From NCBI GenBank assembly GCA_964250805.1, contig CAXUHG010000001.1:124001-188000 (forward strand): 64,000 nucleotides of DNA, given 5' to 3'. The position numbers and the translations under genes were made by a program. The DNA is from JBBQVS01 sp964250805 (lineage in GTDB: Bacteria > Chloroflexota > Ktedonobacteria > Ktedonobacterales > Ktedonobacteraceae). Positions 40,964-49,973 of the stretch are shown here, one piece after another; the stretch's first letter is position 1, and each line of letters opens with the position of its first letter. The notes beneath the pieces are model-generated. The model saw only the letters and a program-made list of their open reading frames with translations, was not told the DNA's origin and searched no databases.

Positions 40964-43141
40964 GTGGACCTTTGGCACATAAGCGAAGATGCCTTTGACC
41001 CTACACCCAAGAACTTGCATAGTCAGGAGACGGTGTACACCGTCGGCAATGGCTACTTCTGTACACGTGGGACGTTTGAAGAGGGCTATCCGGGCGAGAA
41101 TCCGGCAACATTGATGTATGGCGTTTTCGATAAAATTCCGATAGGCAGAGAAGAACTGGCGAATGCCCCCGATTGGATACCCATTGGCCTGTTTGTCAAT
41201 GGCGAGCGCGTCCGCCTCGATAGGGGTAAGCTGCTAGACTACTCTCGCACGTTAAATATTCAGAACGGCGTAATCACGCGTACAGTGCGTTGGGAAGATG
41301 AACTCGGCGTTCGTCTGCTTATCGAAAGTGAGCGTATCGCAAGTTTAGCGGATGAGCATGTCGGCATTATTCGCTATAGCGTTACCGCCGAACAAGCCAC
41401 ACAACCAGTGCAAGTTGACCTGTTCGCCAGCCTCAACACTGCCGTTGGTAACAATAACCTGATGCACTGGCAGACCGAGGATCAGGGACACCAGGACAAT
41501 ACCGTGTGGCTCAAGAGTCAAACGATTGCGACAAAGGTACATCTGGCACAAGTATTCAGTTTCAACACTGAGACGCAGGGCTTCAGTTCCGAGTTATACA
41601 ACTCTGATATTGCTCCTGCTATCAAGCTCTCTGGCACGCTGACACAGGGGGCAAAGGTAACGACGGAGAAGTTGGTCACGATGTACACCTCACGCGACGG
41701 TGTAGAGCCGCTACCGACAGCACTGGCACACCAGCAGGAGCTATTGGCAAGCTCGTCGCTGGTGTATGATAGCCTGTTCACGGCAAATCACGCCGCATGG
41801 CAACAGTTCTGGAACGAGGCCGATGTAATTATCGAGGGCGAGGAGTCGGCGCAGATTGGTGTACGCTACAACCTGTATCAACTTCGCATCAACGCCTCTT
41901 CGCACGATGATCGTTATAGCATCGCGGCAAAGGGTATGACGGGCTTCGGCTATCTCGGTCACATCTTCCACGATACCGAAATCTTCATGCTGCCATTCTT
42001 CATCTACGCCATGCCAAACCTGGCACGCAACCTCGTGATGTATCGCTATCATACGCTACCGGCGGCGCGTAAGAAGGCAAAAAGTAATGGCTTCGAGGGA
42101 GCACAGTACGCGTGGGAGAGTACGTTGAGCGGCGACGAATCGACGCCCTCCTCTATCATTCACCCGGAAAATGGTGAGGTGATTCCCGTCCTCAATGGAC
42201 CATTGGAGATACACATTAGCGCAAGCGTCGCACACGCGGCATGGCAATATTGGAGCATCTCCGGTGATAACGAATTCATGCGCGACTACGGTGCGGAAAT
42301 TCTTCTCAGTACGGCTCTCTTCTGGGGTAGCCGCGTCGAGAAGAACGCGGAACGCAACGATTACGAAATCAAGAACGTGATTGGTCCCGACGAATGGCAC
42401 GAACACGTCAACAACAACACATTCACCAACTACATGGCTCGCTGGAACCTGAAAACAGCCCTCGATGTCCTGCAGTGGCTACGCTCAACGGCTCCCGACA
42501 AGGTACAAGCGTTGGAGAAGCAACTTGGCTTGAACGACTCACACTACAATCACTGGCAAGATGTGATAGAGCATATTCGCATTCTCCAGAACAAGGAAAC
42601 GGGTCTATTCGAGCAGTTCGACGGCTTCTTCGATCTTGAGCCACTCGACCAACAGAAGTATACAGGGCGTACCGACTCCTTCCAGGGCATCATCGGCCTC
42701 TATCCGCTGCAAAAGTATCGCATCGTCAAACAGGCGGATGTGCTAATGTTGCTCACGGTGCTAAACCAGGACTTCGACCTCAAGACCAAGCAGGCCAACT
42801 GGGACTACTACTACCCAATCACCGATCATGACTATGGTTCCTCGCTCACGCCCGCATTCCATGTCATTCTCGCCTGTGAACTCAACAAGGCCAACGAGGC
42901 TAAAGAGTTGTTCCGCCTCGGCAACCTCGTCGATCTCGACAACTTGCGTGGCAACACACCAGCAGGCATTCACACCGCCTGTGCCGGTGCTGTTTGGCAA
43001 GCAGCGATCTTCGGCTTCGCCGGACTCGACGTTACCGAGAATGGATATACGACAAACCCACACCTACCCGATAGCTGGACGCGGCTAGCGTTCAACTTCA
43101 CGTTACGCGGTAAGCTCGAACGTGTGGATTTGCGGAAGTAA
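40964..43141 (+). CDS. Glycoside hydrolase family 65 disaccharide phosphorylase
   Basis: A 725-residue GH65 enzyme. The N-terminal beta-sandwich starts VDLWHISEDAFDP and has ETVYTVGNGYFCTRGTFEE. The (alpha/alpha)6 barrel has GFGYLGHIFHDTEIFMLPF (about residue 328), the general-acid segment NVIGPDEWHEHVNNNTFTN (about 475; Glu as acid) and YPLQKY. A C-terminal beta domain closes the protein. Such enzymes split maltose, trehalose, kojibiose or nigerose with phosphate to give beta-glucose 1-phosphate. The pgmB gene just upstream consumes that product. The start is a GTG with AGGAAGGA upstream. Linkage specificity cannot be read. Confidence 0.93.
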   Translation: MDLWHISEDAFDPTPKNLHSQETVYTVGNGYFCTRGTFEEGYPGENPATLMYGVFDKIPIGREELANAPDWIPIGLFVNGERVRLDRGKLLDYSRTLNIQNGVITRTVRWEDELGVRLLIESERIASLADEHVGIIRYSVTAEQATQPVQVDLFASLNTAVGNNNLMHWQTEDQGHQDNTVWLKSQTIATKVHLAQVFSFNTETQGFSSELYNSDIAPAIKLSGTLTQGAKVTTEKLVTMYTSRDGVEPLPTALAHQQELLASSSLVYDSLFTANHAAWQQFWNEADVIIEGEESAQIGVRYNLYQLRINASSHDDRYSIAAKGMTGFGYLGHIFHDTEIFMLPFFIYAMPNLARNLVMYRYHTLPAARKKAKSNGFEGAQYAWESTLSGDESTPSSIIHPENGEVIPVLNGPLEIHISASVAHAAWQYWSISGDNEFMRDYGAEILLSTALFWGSRVEKNAERNDYEIKNVIGPDEWHEHVNNNTFTNYMARWNLKTALDVLQWLRSTAPDKVQALEKQLGLNDSHYNHWQDVIEHIRILQNKETGLFEQFDGFFDLEPLDQQKYTGRTDSFQGIIGLYPLQKYRIVKQADVLMLLTVLNQDFDLKTKQANWDYYYPITDHDYGSSLTPAFHVILACELNKANEAKELFRLGNLVDLDNLRGNTPAGIHTACAGAVWQAAIFGFAGLDVTENGYTTNPHLPDSWTRLAFNFTLRGKLERVDLRK

Positions 43142-43217
43142 ACATGGATTTGGCGCAAGGAGTCTGGAGAACGCAAAGGGCAATATACTTCAAATAACGA
43201 GAATGACCGGAGAGGGG

Positions 43218-43308
43218 ACGGACGCCCACGAGGGGCTACCCTACTATATGACGCTCTTGCGTGCTTCGCACGCCGTGTATAGTAGGGTAGCCCCTCGTGG
43301 GCGTCCGT
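43218..43308. repeat. Palindromic repeat family A, copy 2
   Basis: A 91-base palindrome with arms ACGGACGCCCACGAGGGGC and the same GCGTGCTTCGCACGC tip hairpin as copy 1. It separates the convergent GH65 and rhamnosidase genes. Confidence 0.85.
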
Positions 43309-43337
43309 TGCTTCTTACATGTATAACCGGTTTCTTA

Positions 43338-45839
43338 TCATTTAGAAAGCCAGAATGTACACCGTTGAGCTGCCTGGAATTGATAACGCATGTATCCCTC
43401 TTCATAAGGGAAAGAGCTTTCGGGCACTACCGACAATGCAACCTCTGTTGCCAGAGGGACGATAAGCACACCTTCCCCTCCTGGGGGGGTCTGAATAGTG
43501 ATGCGATGACCAGCACCTTCTCTCTGTGCTTCAAAGTAGAGAGGACCCTGTGAAGTATGGATGGTCAGAGCAAGCGCGGGCAGATTCACAAGTTGTGGAT
43601 GGACGAGATAGCGAGCAAAACCGGGAGTGAGCGGCTTTAAGCCAACAATCTCTGTAACAAGGATGTAGAGTGGAACAACGGGGCAATGGCTCCACTGCTC
43701 ATGAGCATCGGGCTGTGCATGCCAGAACTCCTGCAACGTCTTATTCAGTATTATTGATTCCATTGCCATCCAACGTTCTCGGAAATCCTGAAGAATAACA
43801 CTCGCACGTCTATACTTTCCTAATGCCCAATATCGCCAGCAGGCATTGGCGGGAAATGATAGTCCCATCGATGGCGGACATTCTTCTAACGCACGCAGAC
43901 TCGCCTCGTACAGACCGGCAGGACATTGTGCAAACAATAGAGCGGTGGCGAGAGAACGATCACAGAGGCGCGGCTCTCCCTCTTCATCCAACCAGGGCAG
44001 ATTATTGACAAAGAGTTCGCGTTCAGCACTCCAAAAGCGTTGAACTGTAGCGGCTACCAGTTCTTTGCCAAATTGTTCTGCTTCTTGAGCTTGCGCAATA
44101 TCACCAAATGTAGAAGCAAGTGGCGCGTAAGCGTTCTGAAGCATGGCGGCTACGTAGAGGTTAAAGGCACATTGCTTATGACGTTGCTTCTGATAGGCTT
44201 CCTGATCGATCCAGACGGTAGGAACGCCAAGATGCTCTACGGGTAAGAGGCCGTCGGCCTTTTGGATACGACGCAGATACGCAACGAACGCCGCAATATG
44301 TGTATAGGGAACGTGTACCGCTTCCCGATCTCCCGTCTCTAAGTAATGCTGCCAGCAATCAAAGACAAAGCCAACACTATGATCCAGCATTGGCCCCCAG
44401 ACAGTATTGCCTGTTTGTCGTTGTGCTAACCGTACCAGAGGATCATAGCCGGGCCAACTTTGCAAAAAATAGCCATCATAGGTCTGACCAGTACAATAGG
44501 TCTGCAGAAAACGCTTTGGCAGGTCTACCTCTCCCAACAAAGCCCGTACAGCACGCAACTGATGACCACCATCGCCACTATACTGTTGCCGCTCGCGCCC
44601 CATCCCATCAACGACCGTCTCTTGCGCGCTGTTATAGAGTGTGTTGATAGCAGCGTCAAAAAGGTGCTGCAAGGGCTGCTCAGCGCAATATATCTGCGGT
44701 TTATAAGGCCAAGCATACATGCGACGACGTATGGCAACGTTGGAGATGCTCACAGGGCCACTCATCTCTCGAATATGCAGTTGCAGCCAGCGCAACGACT
44801 CAAAGTCAAAACATTCAAAGGTATTGCGACCCTCACGGCAAATGAAGCGTGACCAGCTATACAGATGTGTATCCAGCCATTCTGTCCGAGATGGATCGTG
44901 TGCTTCCTGGCATATCAACTCCACAATCGTCCCTTCAGATGCCTCAATGGTAAAACAGGGCCAGCCGACGATCTGCTGTGTCCACTCAAAGGTTACATAA
45001 AGGGCTGTTTTGCGATCATGAGTATGCGAAAGTTCCCAGACATCCGTCTCATAGCTTTTGATGACAGAGAGATCGCGTACAATAGTAAATGATTGAGGGG
45101 TACGCATCTCGAACCAATCGCGTGGATCGCGCTGCCAATGCACTACTCCTGCACTGGTAAGCTGCGTTGCTGGCGTCAACTCTTCGCGCATCAAGGCAAT
45201 TGTTCGCGGGTGCAGCTCACTTTGGCTCACTTCGGGAGTCGCGTCCGTAAGATAATCCTGATAGGTGCCTGAGGCTGCTGGCTTATCTGCTGGCACATCG
45301 AGTATCTGGGCAGGCAACCAGCGTTCATCTGGCATATACTGAGGAGTATTCCACTCGATGGGATGCAAGCGAGCATCGAACTCCTCCTGTAGCGCACGCA
45401 GAAACCACCGCTTGTAGTACCCTGGTTGATGGGCGCGATCAAGCCAGCACAACCAGCGATCATCGGAGACAACCTGCTCCTGTTGACCATCTTGATAGTG
45501 TACGTCCAGACGAAAGAGCAGGCCGGGTTTTCCGTTCACCCATGTGCCCTCACCATGTCCATAATAAAGCACTTCAACGCCAATCACGTTAGGACCAGGG
45601 CGAAGAAAGGCGGTAAGATCGAGAGGATCGACCTCCAGAAAACGTGGATCACAGGGGGCGGGTCCCCATTGAATCCTCTGCCCATTTACGGTCAACCGAT
45701 AGCGACTATCAGCGGTCAACCAACCATGTGCCTGGATTGGTAAGGTATTAAGGTTCAGGACACGACGAAAAAGCACAACAGTATTGGGGAGTGTACGTTC
45801 AGATGGAAACCAGATCCATTGAGCTGGTGAAAGATCCAT
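43338..45839 (-). CDS. Alpha-L-rhamnosidase-like protein (GH78 type)
   Basis: An 833-residue protein with GH78 layout. The N-terminal beta-sandwich (AQWIWFPSERTLPNTVVLFRR; DSRYRLTVNGQRIQWGP) binds sugars. A second beta domain follows, then the catalytic barrel with ETVVDGMGRERQQYSGDGGHQLRA (about residue 410), where the Asp and Arg-Glu-Arg-containing loop matches the GH78 active-site region. It also has WGPMLDHSVGFVFDCWQHYLE and a C-terminal sandwich. GH78 enzymes release terminal L-rhamnose from plant or bacterial glycans. No signal peptide is present, so imported oligosaccharides or glycosides are the likely substrate. AGAGGA precedes the ATG at 45839. Confidence 0.88.
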   Translation of the reverse strand: MDLSPAQWIWFPSERTLPNTVVLFRRVLNLNTLPIQAHGWLTADSRYRLTVNGQRIQWGPAPCDPRFLEVDPLDLTAFLRPGPNVIGVEVLYYGHGEGTWVNGKPGLLFRLDVHYQDGQQEQVVSDDRWLCWLDRAHQPGYYKRWFLRALQEEFDARLHPIEWNTPQYMPDERWLPAQILDVPADKPAASGTYQDYLTDATPEVSQSELHPRTIALMREELTPATQLTSAGVVHWQRDPRDWFEMRTPQSFTIVRDLSVIKSYETDVWELSHTHDRKTALYVTFEWTQQIVGWPCFTIEASEGTIVELICQEAHDPSRTEWLDTHLYSWSRFICREGRNTFECFDFESLRWLQLHIREMSGPVSISNVAIRRRMYAWPYKPQIYCAEQPLQHLFDAAINTLYNSAQETVVDGMGRERQQYSGDGGHQLRAVRALLGEVDLPKRFLQTYCTGQTYDGYFLQSWPGYDPLVRLAQRQTGNTVWGPMLDHSVGFVFDCWQHYLETGDREAVHVPYTHIAAFVAYLRRIQKADGLLPVEHLGVPTVWIDQEAYQKQRHKQCAFNLYVAAMLQNAYAPLASTFGDIAQAQEAEQFGKELVAATVQRFWSAERELFVNNLPWLDEEGEPRLCDRSLATALLFAQCPAGLYEASLRALEECPPSMGLSFPANACWRYWALGKYRRASVILQDFRERWMAMESIILNKTLQEFWHAQPDAHEQWSHCPVVPLYILVTEIVGLKPLTPGFARYLVHPQLVNLPALALTIHTSQGPLYFEAQREGAGHRITIQTPPGGEGVLIVPLATEVALSVVPESSFPYEEGYMRYQFQAAQRCTFWLSK

Positions 45840-45952
45840 GATTCCTCTTTCATTGCATAGAGTAGACCGCAGAAAGCGTGTTCAGACACATTAACACAAA
45901 TCGTTCTTCCTATACAAGAGGAATAAGGGAGAGTAACAGTCCCAAAACGGTC

Positions 45953-45981
45953 TTGACAAGTCCAACAGAGAGGAGTATGAT
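45953..45981 (+). promoter_or_regulatory. Strong sigma-70 promoter of the tRNA gene
   Basis: TTGACA (45953-45958), a 17-base spacer and TATGAT (45976-45981, 5 of 6) lie 47 bases before the tRNA. Confidence 0.8.
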
Positions 45982-46028
45982 ACGTTGCGTAAGAAGACAC
46001 CTCGCAATGTGAGGAGTCAAGCAAGTAA

Positions 46029-46105
46029 GGCGCATTCGTCTAGCGGTCTTGGACGCCGCCCTCTCAAGGCGGAGATCACGGGTTCGAATCCCGTATGCGC
46101 TACCA
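46029..46105 (+). tRNA. tRNA-Glu (anticodon CTC)
   Basis: A full cloverleaf folds. The acceptor stem GGCGCAT pairs with ATGCGCT (one G-U at the end); the anticodon stem CCGCC/GGCGG holds the loop CTCTCAA (anticodon CTC); the T stem is ACGGG/CCCGT with loop TTCGAAT. The 3' CCA is encoded (46103-46105). A consensus promoter precedes it and a terminator follows within 15 bases. Confidence 0.97.
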
Positions 46106-46116
46106 TATACATCAAC

Positions 46117-46176
46117 AAAACGTCTCAGGTTTGTGTAGAAGCGGCTTGAGACGTTTTTGTTTTTGGGATTATGGGC
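46117..46176 (+). terminator. tRNA terminator, first copy of a duplicated hairpin
   Basis: AAAACGTCTCA pairs with TGAGACGTTTT and is followed by a T-rich run, a good intrinsic terminator. The whole 60-base block, including GTTTGTGTAGAAGCG in the loop and TTTTTGGGATTAT after it, is repeated at 46762-46821. Confidence 0.85.
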
Positions 46177-46422
46177 GGAATATATCAGCCCAAAGTATTA
46201 TCTTTTTAGCTTGCCGCAAACACCCGTACAGCACTGCATTGTCTACTCATGACTGGCGAAGGCCGATGAAACAGTCTCTTTTGTACTTATTCTCTCCTTT
46301 TACGTTGTATACTAAGTAGGCACATTCTTTCCTTCACTTTTACAAGAAATTTACGCTCGATGGCATATGTTTTCTACTAAAGCGTTGCCGTTCTCATAGA
46401 ACAAAAAAGAAAAGGTGATAAT
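46177..46422. other. A/T-rich spacer before the coiled-coil ORF
   Basis: No gene or hairpin is seen beyond the duplicated terminator. It forms the left part of the segment flanked by the direct repeats. Confidence 0.5.
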
Positions 46423-46656
46423 TTGGAAACTCTTTTTGGGTGGATAGCTAATGCGATATCTATTGTTACTGGTAGTACGCCAGTAACTATTACTAACCGA
46501 GGGCGTAAGGAAGATAGAAACAACCCTCAAAACATATTAGAGGCGAACACCTTGTTAAGAAGTCGTTTGGCTCAAGCTGAAAGTCGCAATCAAGAACTAG
46601 AAGCTCGTATCACTTTATTGGAAAAACAGGTTCAGCAGCTACAAGGCAACTCATAG
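46423..46656 (+). CDS. Small coiled-coil protein, 77 aa
   Basis: A 77-residue protein starting at TTG, with AAAGGTGAT 5 bases upstream. The N-terminus is amphipathic and hydrophobic (LFGWIANAISIVTGS), then a polar linker (NRGRKEDRNN). Residues 38-73 form a clear heptad coiled coil (LLRSRLAQAESRNQELEARI and on). Family not recognised. It lies between two copies of a terminator-like direct repeat just downstream of tRNA-Glu and may be a cargo or orphan gene. Confidence 0.55.
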   Translation: METLFGWIANAISIVTGSTPVTITNRGRKEDRNNPQNILEANTLLRSRLAQAESRNQELEARITLLEKQVQQLQGNS

Positions 46657-46761
46657 TAGTAGTCCAACAATATTCCTGCTTGGACTCTACTTATCGCACT
46701 CATTGCTTTCTTCGTGACAAGAGCCAACAGCTCACGATAACCCTTCCTCGTAGGTCATAAG

Positions 46762-46821
46762 AAACGTCTCAGGTTTGTGTAGAAGCGACCTGAGACGTTT
46801 TGTTGTTTTTGGGATTATAGG
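46762..46821 (+). repeat. Second copy of the tRNA terminator block
   Basis: About 90% identical to 46117-46176, including the loop, with compensating changes that keep the hairpin (GACCTGAGACG). It follows the coiled-coil ORF and can terminate it. Confidence 0.8.
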
Positions 46822-47141
46822 CAACATGTAAACCAACAACAGTTGTTCTCGAAGAATATAAAAGTCAAAAGAAGTTTTCTCTATTATTCTTATTATTTCC
46901 ATATATTTCTTTCTACTTTATGTAAATATTACAATTTTTTAATGCTTCATATATAGATTGACTTTTATCATAGTTGATGTTATTCTATACCAGAGAACGT
47001 GGGATGAGGTTTCTTGATAGAAGAGATGCATCGCTGTACCCTTTCATGTGGAAAGTTACGAAGCCTCCTTTCCAATATTCTCTTCATGAAAAGCATTATT
47101 TTCATGAAATGTAAAGCTTTTCTCTCCAAGAGGAGGTACAA
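46822..47141. other. A/T-rich leader of the receiver gene
   Basis: No gene is seen. It contains a promoter-like pair, TTGACT (46958-46963) and TATTCT (46981-46986), with a 17-base spacer, and two short TTTTCATGAAA-like palindromes near 47083-47110. Confidence 0.5.
46958..46986 (+). promoter_or_regulatory. Putative promoter of the receiver gene
   Basis: TTGACT and TATTCT with 17-base spacing in an A/T-rich context, about 155 bases before the ATG. Confidence 0.45.
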
Positions 47142-47555
47142 ATGCTTCAGAAGGACACGCGCCCTCTACTCACTAAACAATCCTCACTCAAAACGATACT
47201 CGTCATCGATGATGACGACACTATTACCGAGTTTCTCACTCTTACCATGTCATCAGAAATCCCGCTTGTTGCTCTTGTTTTCGTAAATGGATACGAAGCA
47301 TTGCAAGCACTCAAGGACATCGTACCTGACCTTATTCTTTTGGACTATCACCTTCCCGAAATCGATGGGCTAGCATTCTACGACCTTCTTCGCTCAATAA
47401 AGGGACAAGAAGAGACTCCCGTTGTCTTCTTGAGTGCAAGTACTCCTCTAGATAGTATGAATGAAATTGGACAGCGTGAAGTTGTCCTGGTTGAGAAGCC
47501 TTTTGAACTCAATGATCTCCTCGACGTTATTCAATACACGCTCACCAAGTCCTAA
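47142..47555 (+). CDS. Single-domain response regulator (CheY-like)
   Basis: A 137-residue receiver. It has TILVIDDDDTITEFL, phospho-Asp in LILLDYHLPEIDGLAFYDLL, the switch Ser in VVFLSASTP and Lys in VVLVEKPFELNDLL. No output domain. A very strong ribosome site (AAGAGGAGGT) precedes the ATG. No kinase is adjacent, so it is an orphan. Confidence 0.92.
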   Translation: MLQKDTRPLLTKQSSLKTILVIDDDDTITEFLTLTMSSEIPLVALVFVNGYEALQALKDIVPDLILLDYHLPEIDGLAFYDLLRSIKGQEETPVVFLSASTPLDSMNEIGQREVVLVEKPFELNDLLDVIQYTLTKS

Positions 47556-47939
47556 AAACGGCTGGTATTCAAAAAGGTGAAGAAAGAGGAGATGCTTCAA
47601 TTCCTCTCTAAGGATGCTTTCTGGACTACGACCAGTAACCCAAACAGTGAAGAAGTATCTCTTCTTACGAATCCAACAATAATAATGAAGAAGATTCCTA
47701 CAAACATCAAAGCAAGCAGAGTAGGCACGTAAAGAATTATCTTTTGGACTAACAAATGACGCGACGCATAGGAATGATACGGTGTAAACCTTATGGAGAG
47801 TTCAAACGTGAAACAAGAGAGCCTATTCGACTTCTACACACATTCATCGATGCGTTACTTTCGTTTTCGGTGACTTACGATGGCTATATACCGTCTCACT
47901 TAGATAATGCTTTTTTCTTGTATCGGAAGGAACTTTTTC
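47556..47939. other. 384-base intergenic region
   Basis: I see no gene. An open frame from 47756 overlaps the AI-2E-family gene in another frame and lacks an RBS. Confidence 0.5.
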
Positions 47940-49118
47940 ATGTCTTCAAACATTCGTCCGTTAGCGGTGCCACGTGCCGAGGCTTCAGGCTCGAAGTGGG
48001 CACGGCGACGCGATATTGGCCTCGTTATTCTCGTGTGGATTGCGATAGCTTACGTCATCTTTATGGCGGCGGGACACATTATACGCACGATTCTCTTGCT
48101 CATCATCGCAGCCCTGCTTGCTTACGCACTTGCTCCTGGTGTCAAGTTGTTGGAGCGCGTGATGCCGCGTTTCCTGGCAATTCTCATCATGTATATTGTT
48201 GTCCTCGGCCTGATTAGTTTACTATTCTACTTTATCGTGAATACAGCAATTCATCAAGCTAGCACACTTACGACGTTTGTAACGTACTGGCTTACACCAA
48301 AAACCAATGGGCAGTTGACACCTTTGGAACAGACAATCCAATCTTTTGGCATCTCGCAAAGCCAGATTGTCTCGGTACGCAATCAGATTATCGCTAGTAC
48401 CGGAAGTTTTGCTGGTAGTGCGGTACCATTTTTAACGGGCTTCTTCGATTTTCTGCTGGATGTGGTGGTTGTCGCGGTTCTCAGTATCTACTTTCTGATT
48501 GATGGGGCACGCATCACAGGGTGGTTTCGTACAAACATGCCACAGGCGGCACAGTCAAACTTCCTGCTGGATACCTTACAGCGCGTTGTAGGCGGCTATA
48601 TTCGTGGTCAATTTCTGCTGTCTGTATTGATTGGAGTCCTCGTCGGAGTAGGCTTGACACTCTTTCATGTGCCCTATGCGCTCTTACTTGGCGTGCTGGC
48701 GTTCATTTTGGAGTTCATTCCTATTCTGGGCACGCTCGTCTCCGGTCTCATCTGCACACTCATCGCTCTCACACAGGGATGGTTAATCGCGCTTGGTGTG
48801 CTGGTCTACTTCATTATTGTACACATTCTTGAAGGCGATGTTGTTGGACCGCGTATCGTTGGCAAGGCTGTGGGGCTACATCCCATTGTCTCAATTGCCG
48901 CCTTGATCGCCGGAGCTGAATTGTTTGGTATTGTTGGTGCCCTTTTCGCCTCACCGATTGCAGGAGTGTTACAGGCACTGATTATCGCGCTCTGGCTTCA
49001 CTGGCGTGAAACGCGTCCTGAAGAGTTCGAGGAGGCAAAAGCACAGGTTGCGGACAAGATGGCGGATAGTGGTGTTTCAGACATATCCGCAAACACTGCG
49101 GAGAAGGCACACTCTTAA
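47940..49118 (+). CDS. AI-2E family (PerM-type) permease
   Basis: A 392-residue membrane protein with eight predicted helices. Signatures are LIIAALLAYALAPGVKLLER near the N-terminus, VVGGYIRGQFLLSVLIG, FILEFIPILGTLVSG and HPIVSIAALIAGAELFGIVGALFASPIAGVL near the C-terminus. Family members include autoinducer-2 exporters and Na+/H+ exchangers; which applies here is unknown. ATG 47940 follows GGAAGGA. A hairpin with a T run follows the gene. Confidence 0.93.
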   Translation: MSSNIRPLAVPRAEASGSKWARRRDIGLVILVWIAIAYVIFMAAGHIIRTILLLIIAALLAYALAPGVKLLERVMPRFLAILIMYIVVLGLISLLFYFIVNTAIHQASTLTTFVTYWLTPKTNGQLTPLEQTIQSFGISQSQIVSVRNQIIASTGSFAGSAVPFLTGFFDFLLDVVVVAVLSIYFLIDGARITGWFRTNMPQAAQSNFLLDTLQRVVGGYIRGQFLLSVLIGVLVGVGLTLFHVPYALLLGVLAFILEFIPILGTLVSGLICTLIALTQGWLIALGVLVYFIIVHILEGDVVGPRIVGKAVGLHPIVSIAALIAGAELFGIVGALFASPIAGVLQALIIALWLHWRETRPEEFEEAKAQVADKMADSGVSDISANTAEKAHS

Positions 49119-49182
49119 GGTGCAAAAATAGGGTGTTCTACTCTGTTTCTTGCATAGAAACTATGTTATAATCGGAGTCAAT

Positions 49183-49212
49183 AAAGGGGGGAATATCCTC
49201 CCTTGTCTTTTT
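49183..49212 (+). terminator. Intrinsic terminator of the AI-2E-family gene
   Basis: AAAGGGGGG and CCTCCCTT pair around AATAT and are followed by TGTCTTTTT. Confidence 0.65.
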
Positions 49213-49341
49213 GCCATGTTGACACTATTTTGCTATAGTTACAAGTAGAAGTGTCTTCCATCAAGAAATTGTTCCTGCATCGTAATGATTGGGCAGGAAG
49301 CATACAATCAGCAAACACATAATGGGAAGGAATAGTTATCT

Positions 49342-49722
49342 ATGTATAAGAAAGTTCTTGTAGGCATGGTTGCATTCGCACTCATGACAGTCCTCTTTGC
49401 GGCATGTACCATTGTGGATGCATCGACTCTAAACACTGGTCCGCAGGCACATATGACCTCGAATAACTTTAAGCTATCCTCAATCAATATCAAAAAAGGT
49501 CAGAAGCTGATACTTGTTGACGATGTTGCTGTCTTGCACAGTATCCTGAATGGTTCTTGGAATGGTACGAGTCAAAATCATAAGCAGGAATCTGGGGCAC
49601 CGACAGTAAATGTAAACATTGCAAGCGGCTCTGCTGCTATCGGACCATTCACGCAAGCTGGAACATTTAACATTTATTGCACTATTCACGCGGGAATGCA
49701 ACTTAAAATCATAGTCAGTTGA
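49342..49722 (+). CDS. Cupredoxin-like lipoprotein
   Basis: A 126-residue exported protein. A signal peptide ends at a lipobox (LFAAC, Cys at about 22). The cupredoxin fold carries a type-1 copper site pattern: His in VLHSILNGSW and the Cys-x3-His-x2-Met cluster in YCTIHAGMQL. It is expected to bind copper and carry electrons, or chaperone copper, at the outer face of the membrane. AAGGAAT precedes the ATG. No oxidase gene is adjacent. Confidence 0.88.
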   Translation: MYKKVLVGMVAFALMTVLFAACTIVDASTLNTGPQAHMTSNNFKLSSINIKKGQKLILVDDVAVLHSILNGSWNGTSQNHKQESGAPTVNVNIASGSAAIGPFTQAGTFNIYCTIHAGMQLKIIVS

Positions 49723-49746
49723 CCACGCATTGCTATCTTTTTTAGC

Positions 49747-49821
49747 CAGGGAGACCGCAAGGGTCTCCCCTACATTTTGTATCAAATGTTACGTGTAGGG
49801 GAGACCCTTGCGGTCTCCCTG
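49747..49821. repeat. Palindromic repeat family C, copy 2
   Basis: A 75-base palindrome nearly identical to 23245-23318 in both arms (GGGAGACCGCAAGGGTCTCC), with a different centre. Confidence 0.85.
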
Positions 49822-49973
49822 CCTTTTGCATCAACAAAAATTTTCCCTCTCGCACGTTCATTTCTAACTAGGTGGTACTTTCGTAGCAGAAATCCTCCGA
49901 TTATATTAGCCTCATTGTTTGATATGCTATACTTTTCCAAGTATCATAAGTAACTAAAGGGATTATCTTATCT

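Noticed and set aside
46117..46821. Integrated genomic island at tRNA-Glu
   Set aside because: The direct repeat does not include tRNA sequence, and neither integrase nor excisionase is present; kept only as a low-level question.
47756..48217. 153-codon frame overlapping the AI-2E-family gene
   Set aside because: No ribosome site and out of frame with a clear permease; Cys/His/Arg-rich shadow composition.
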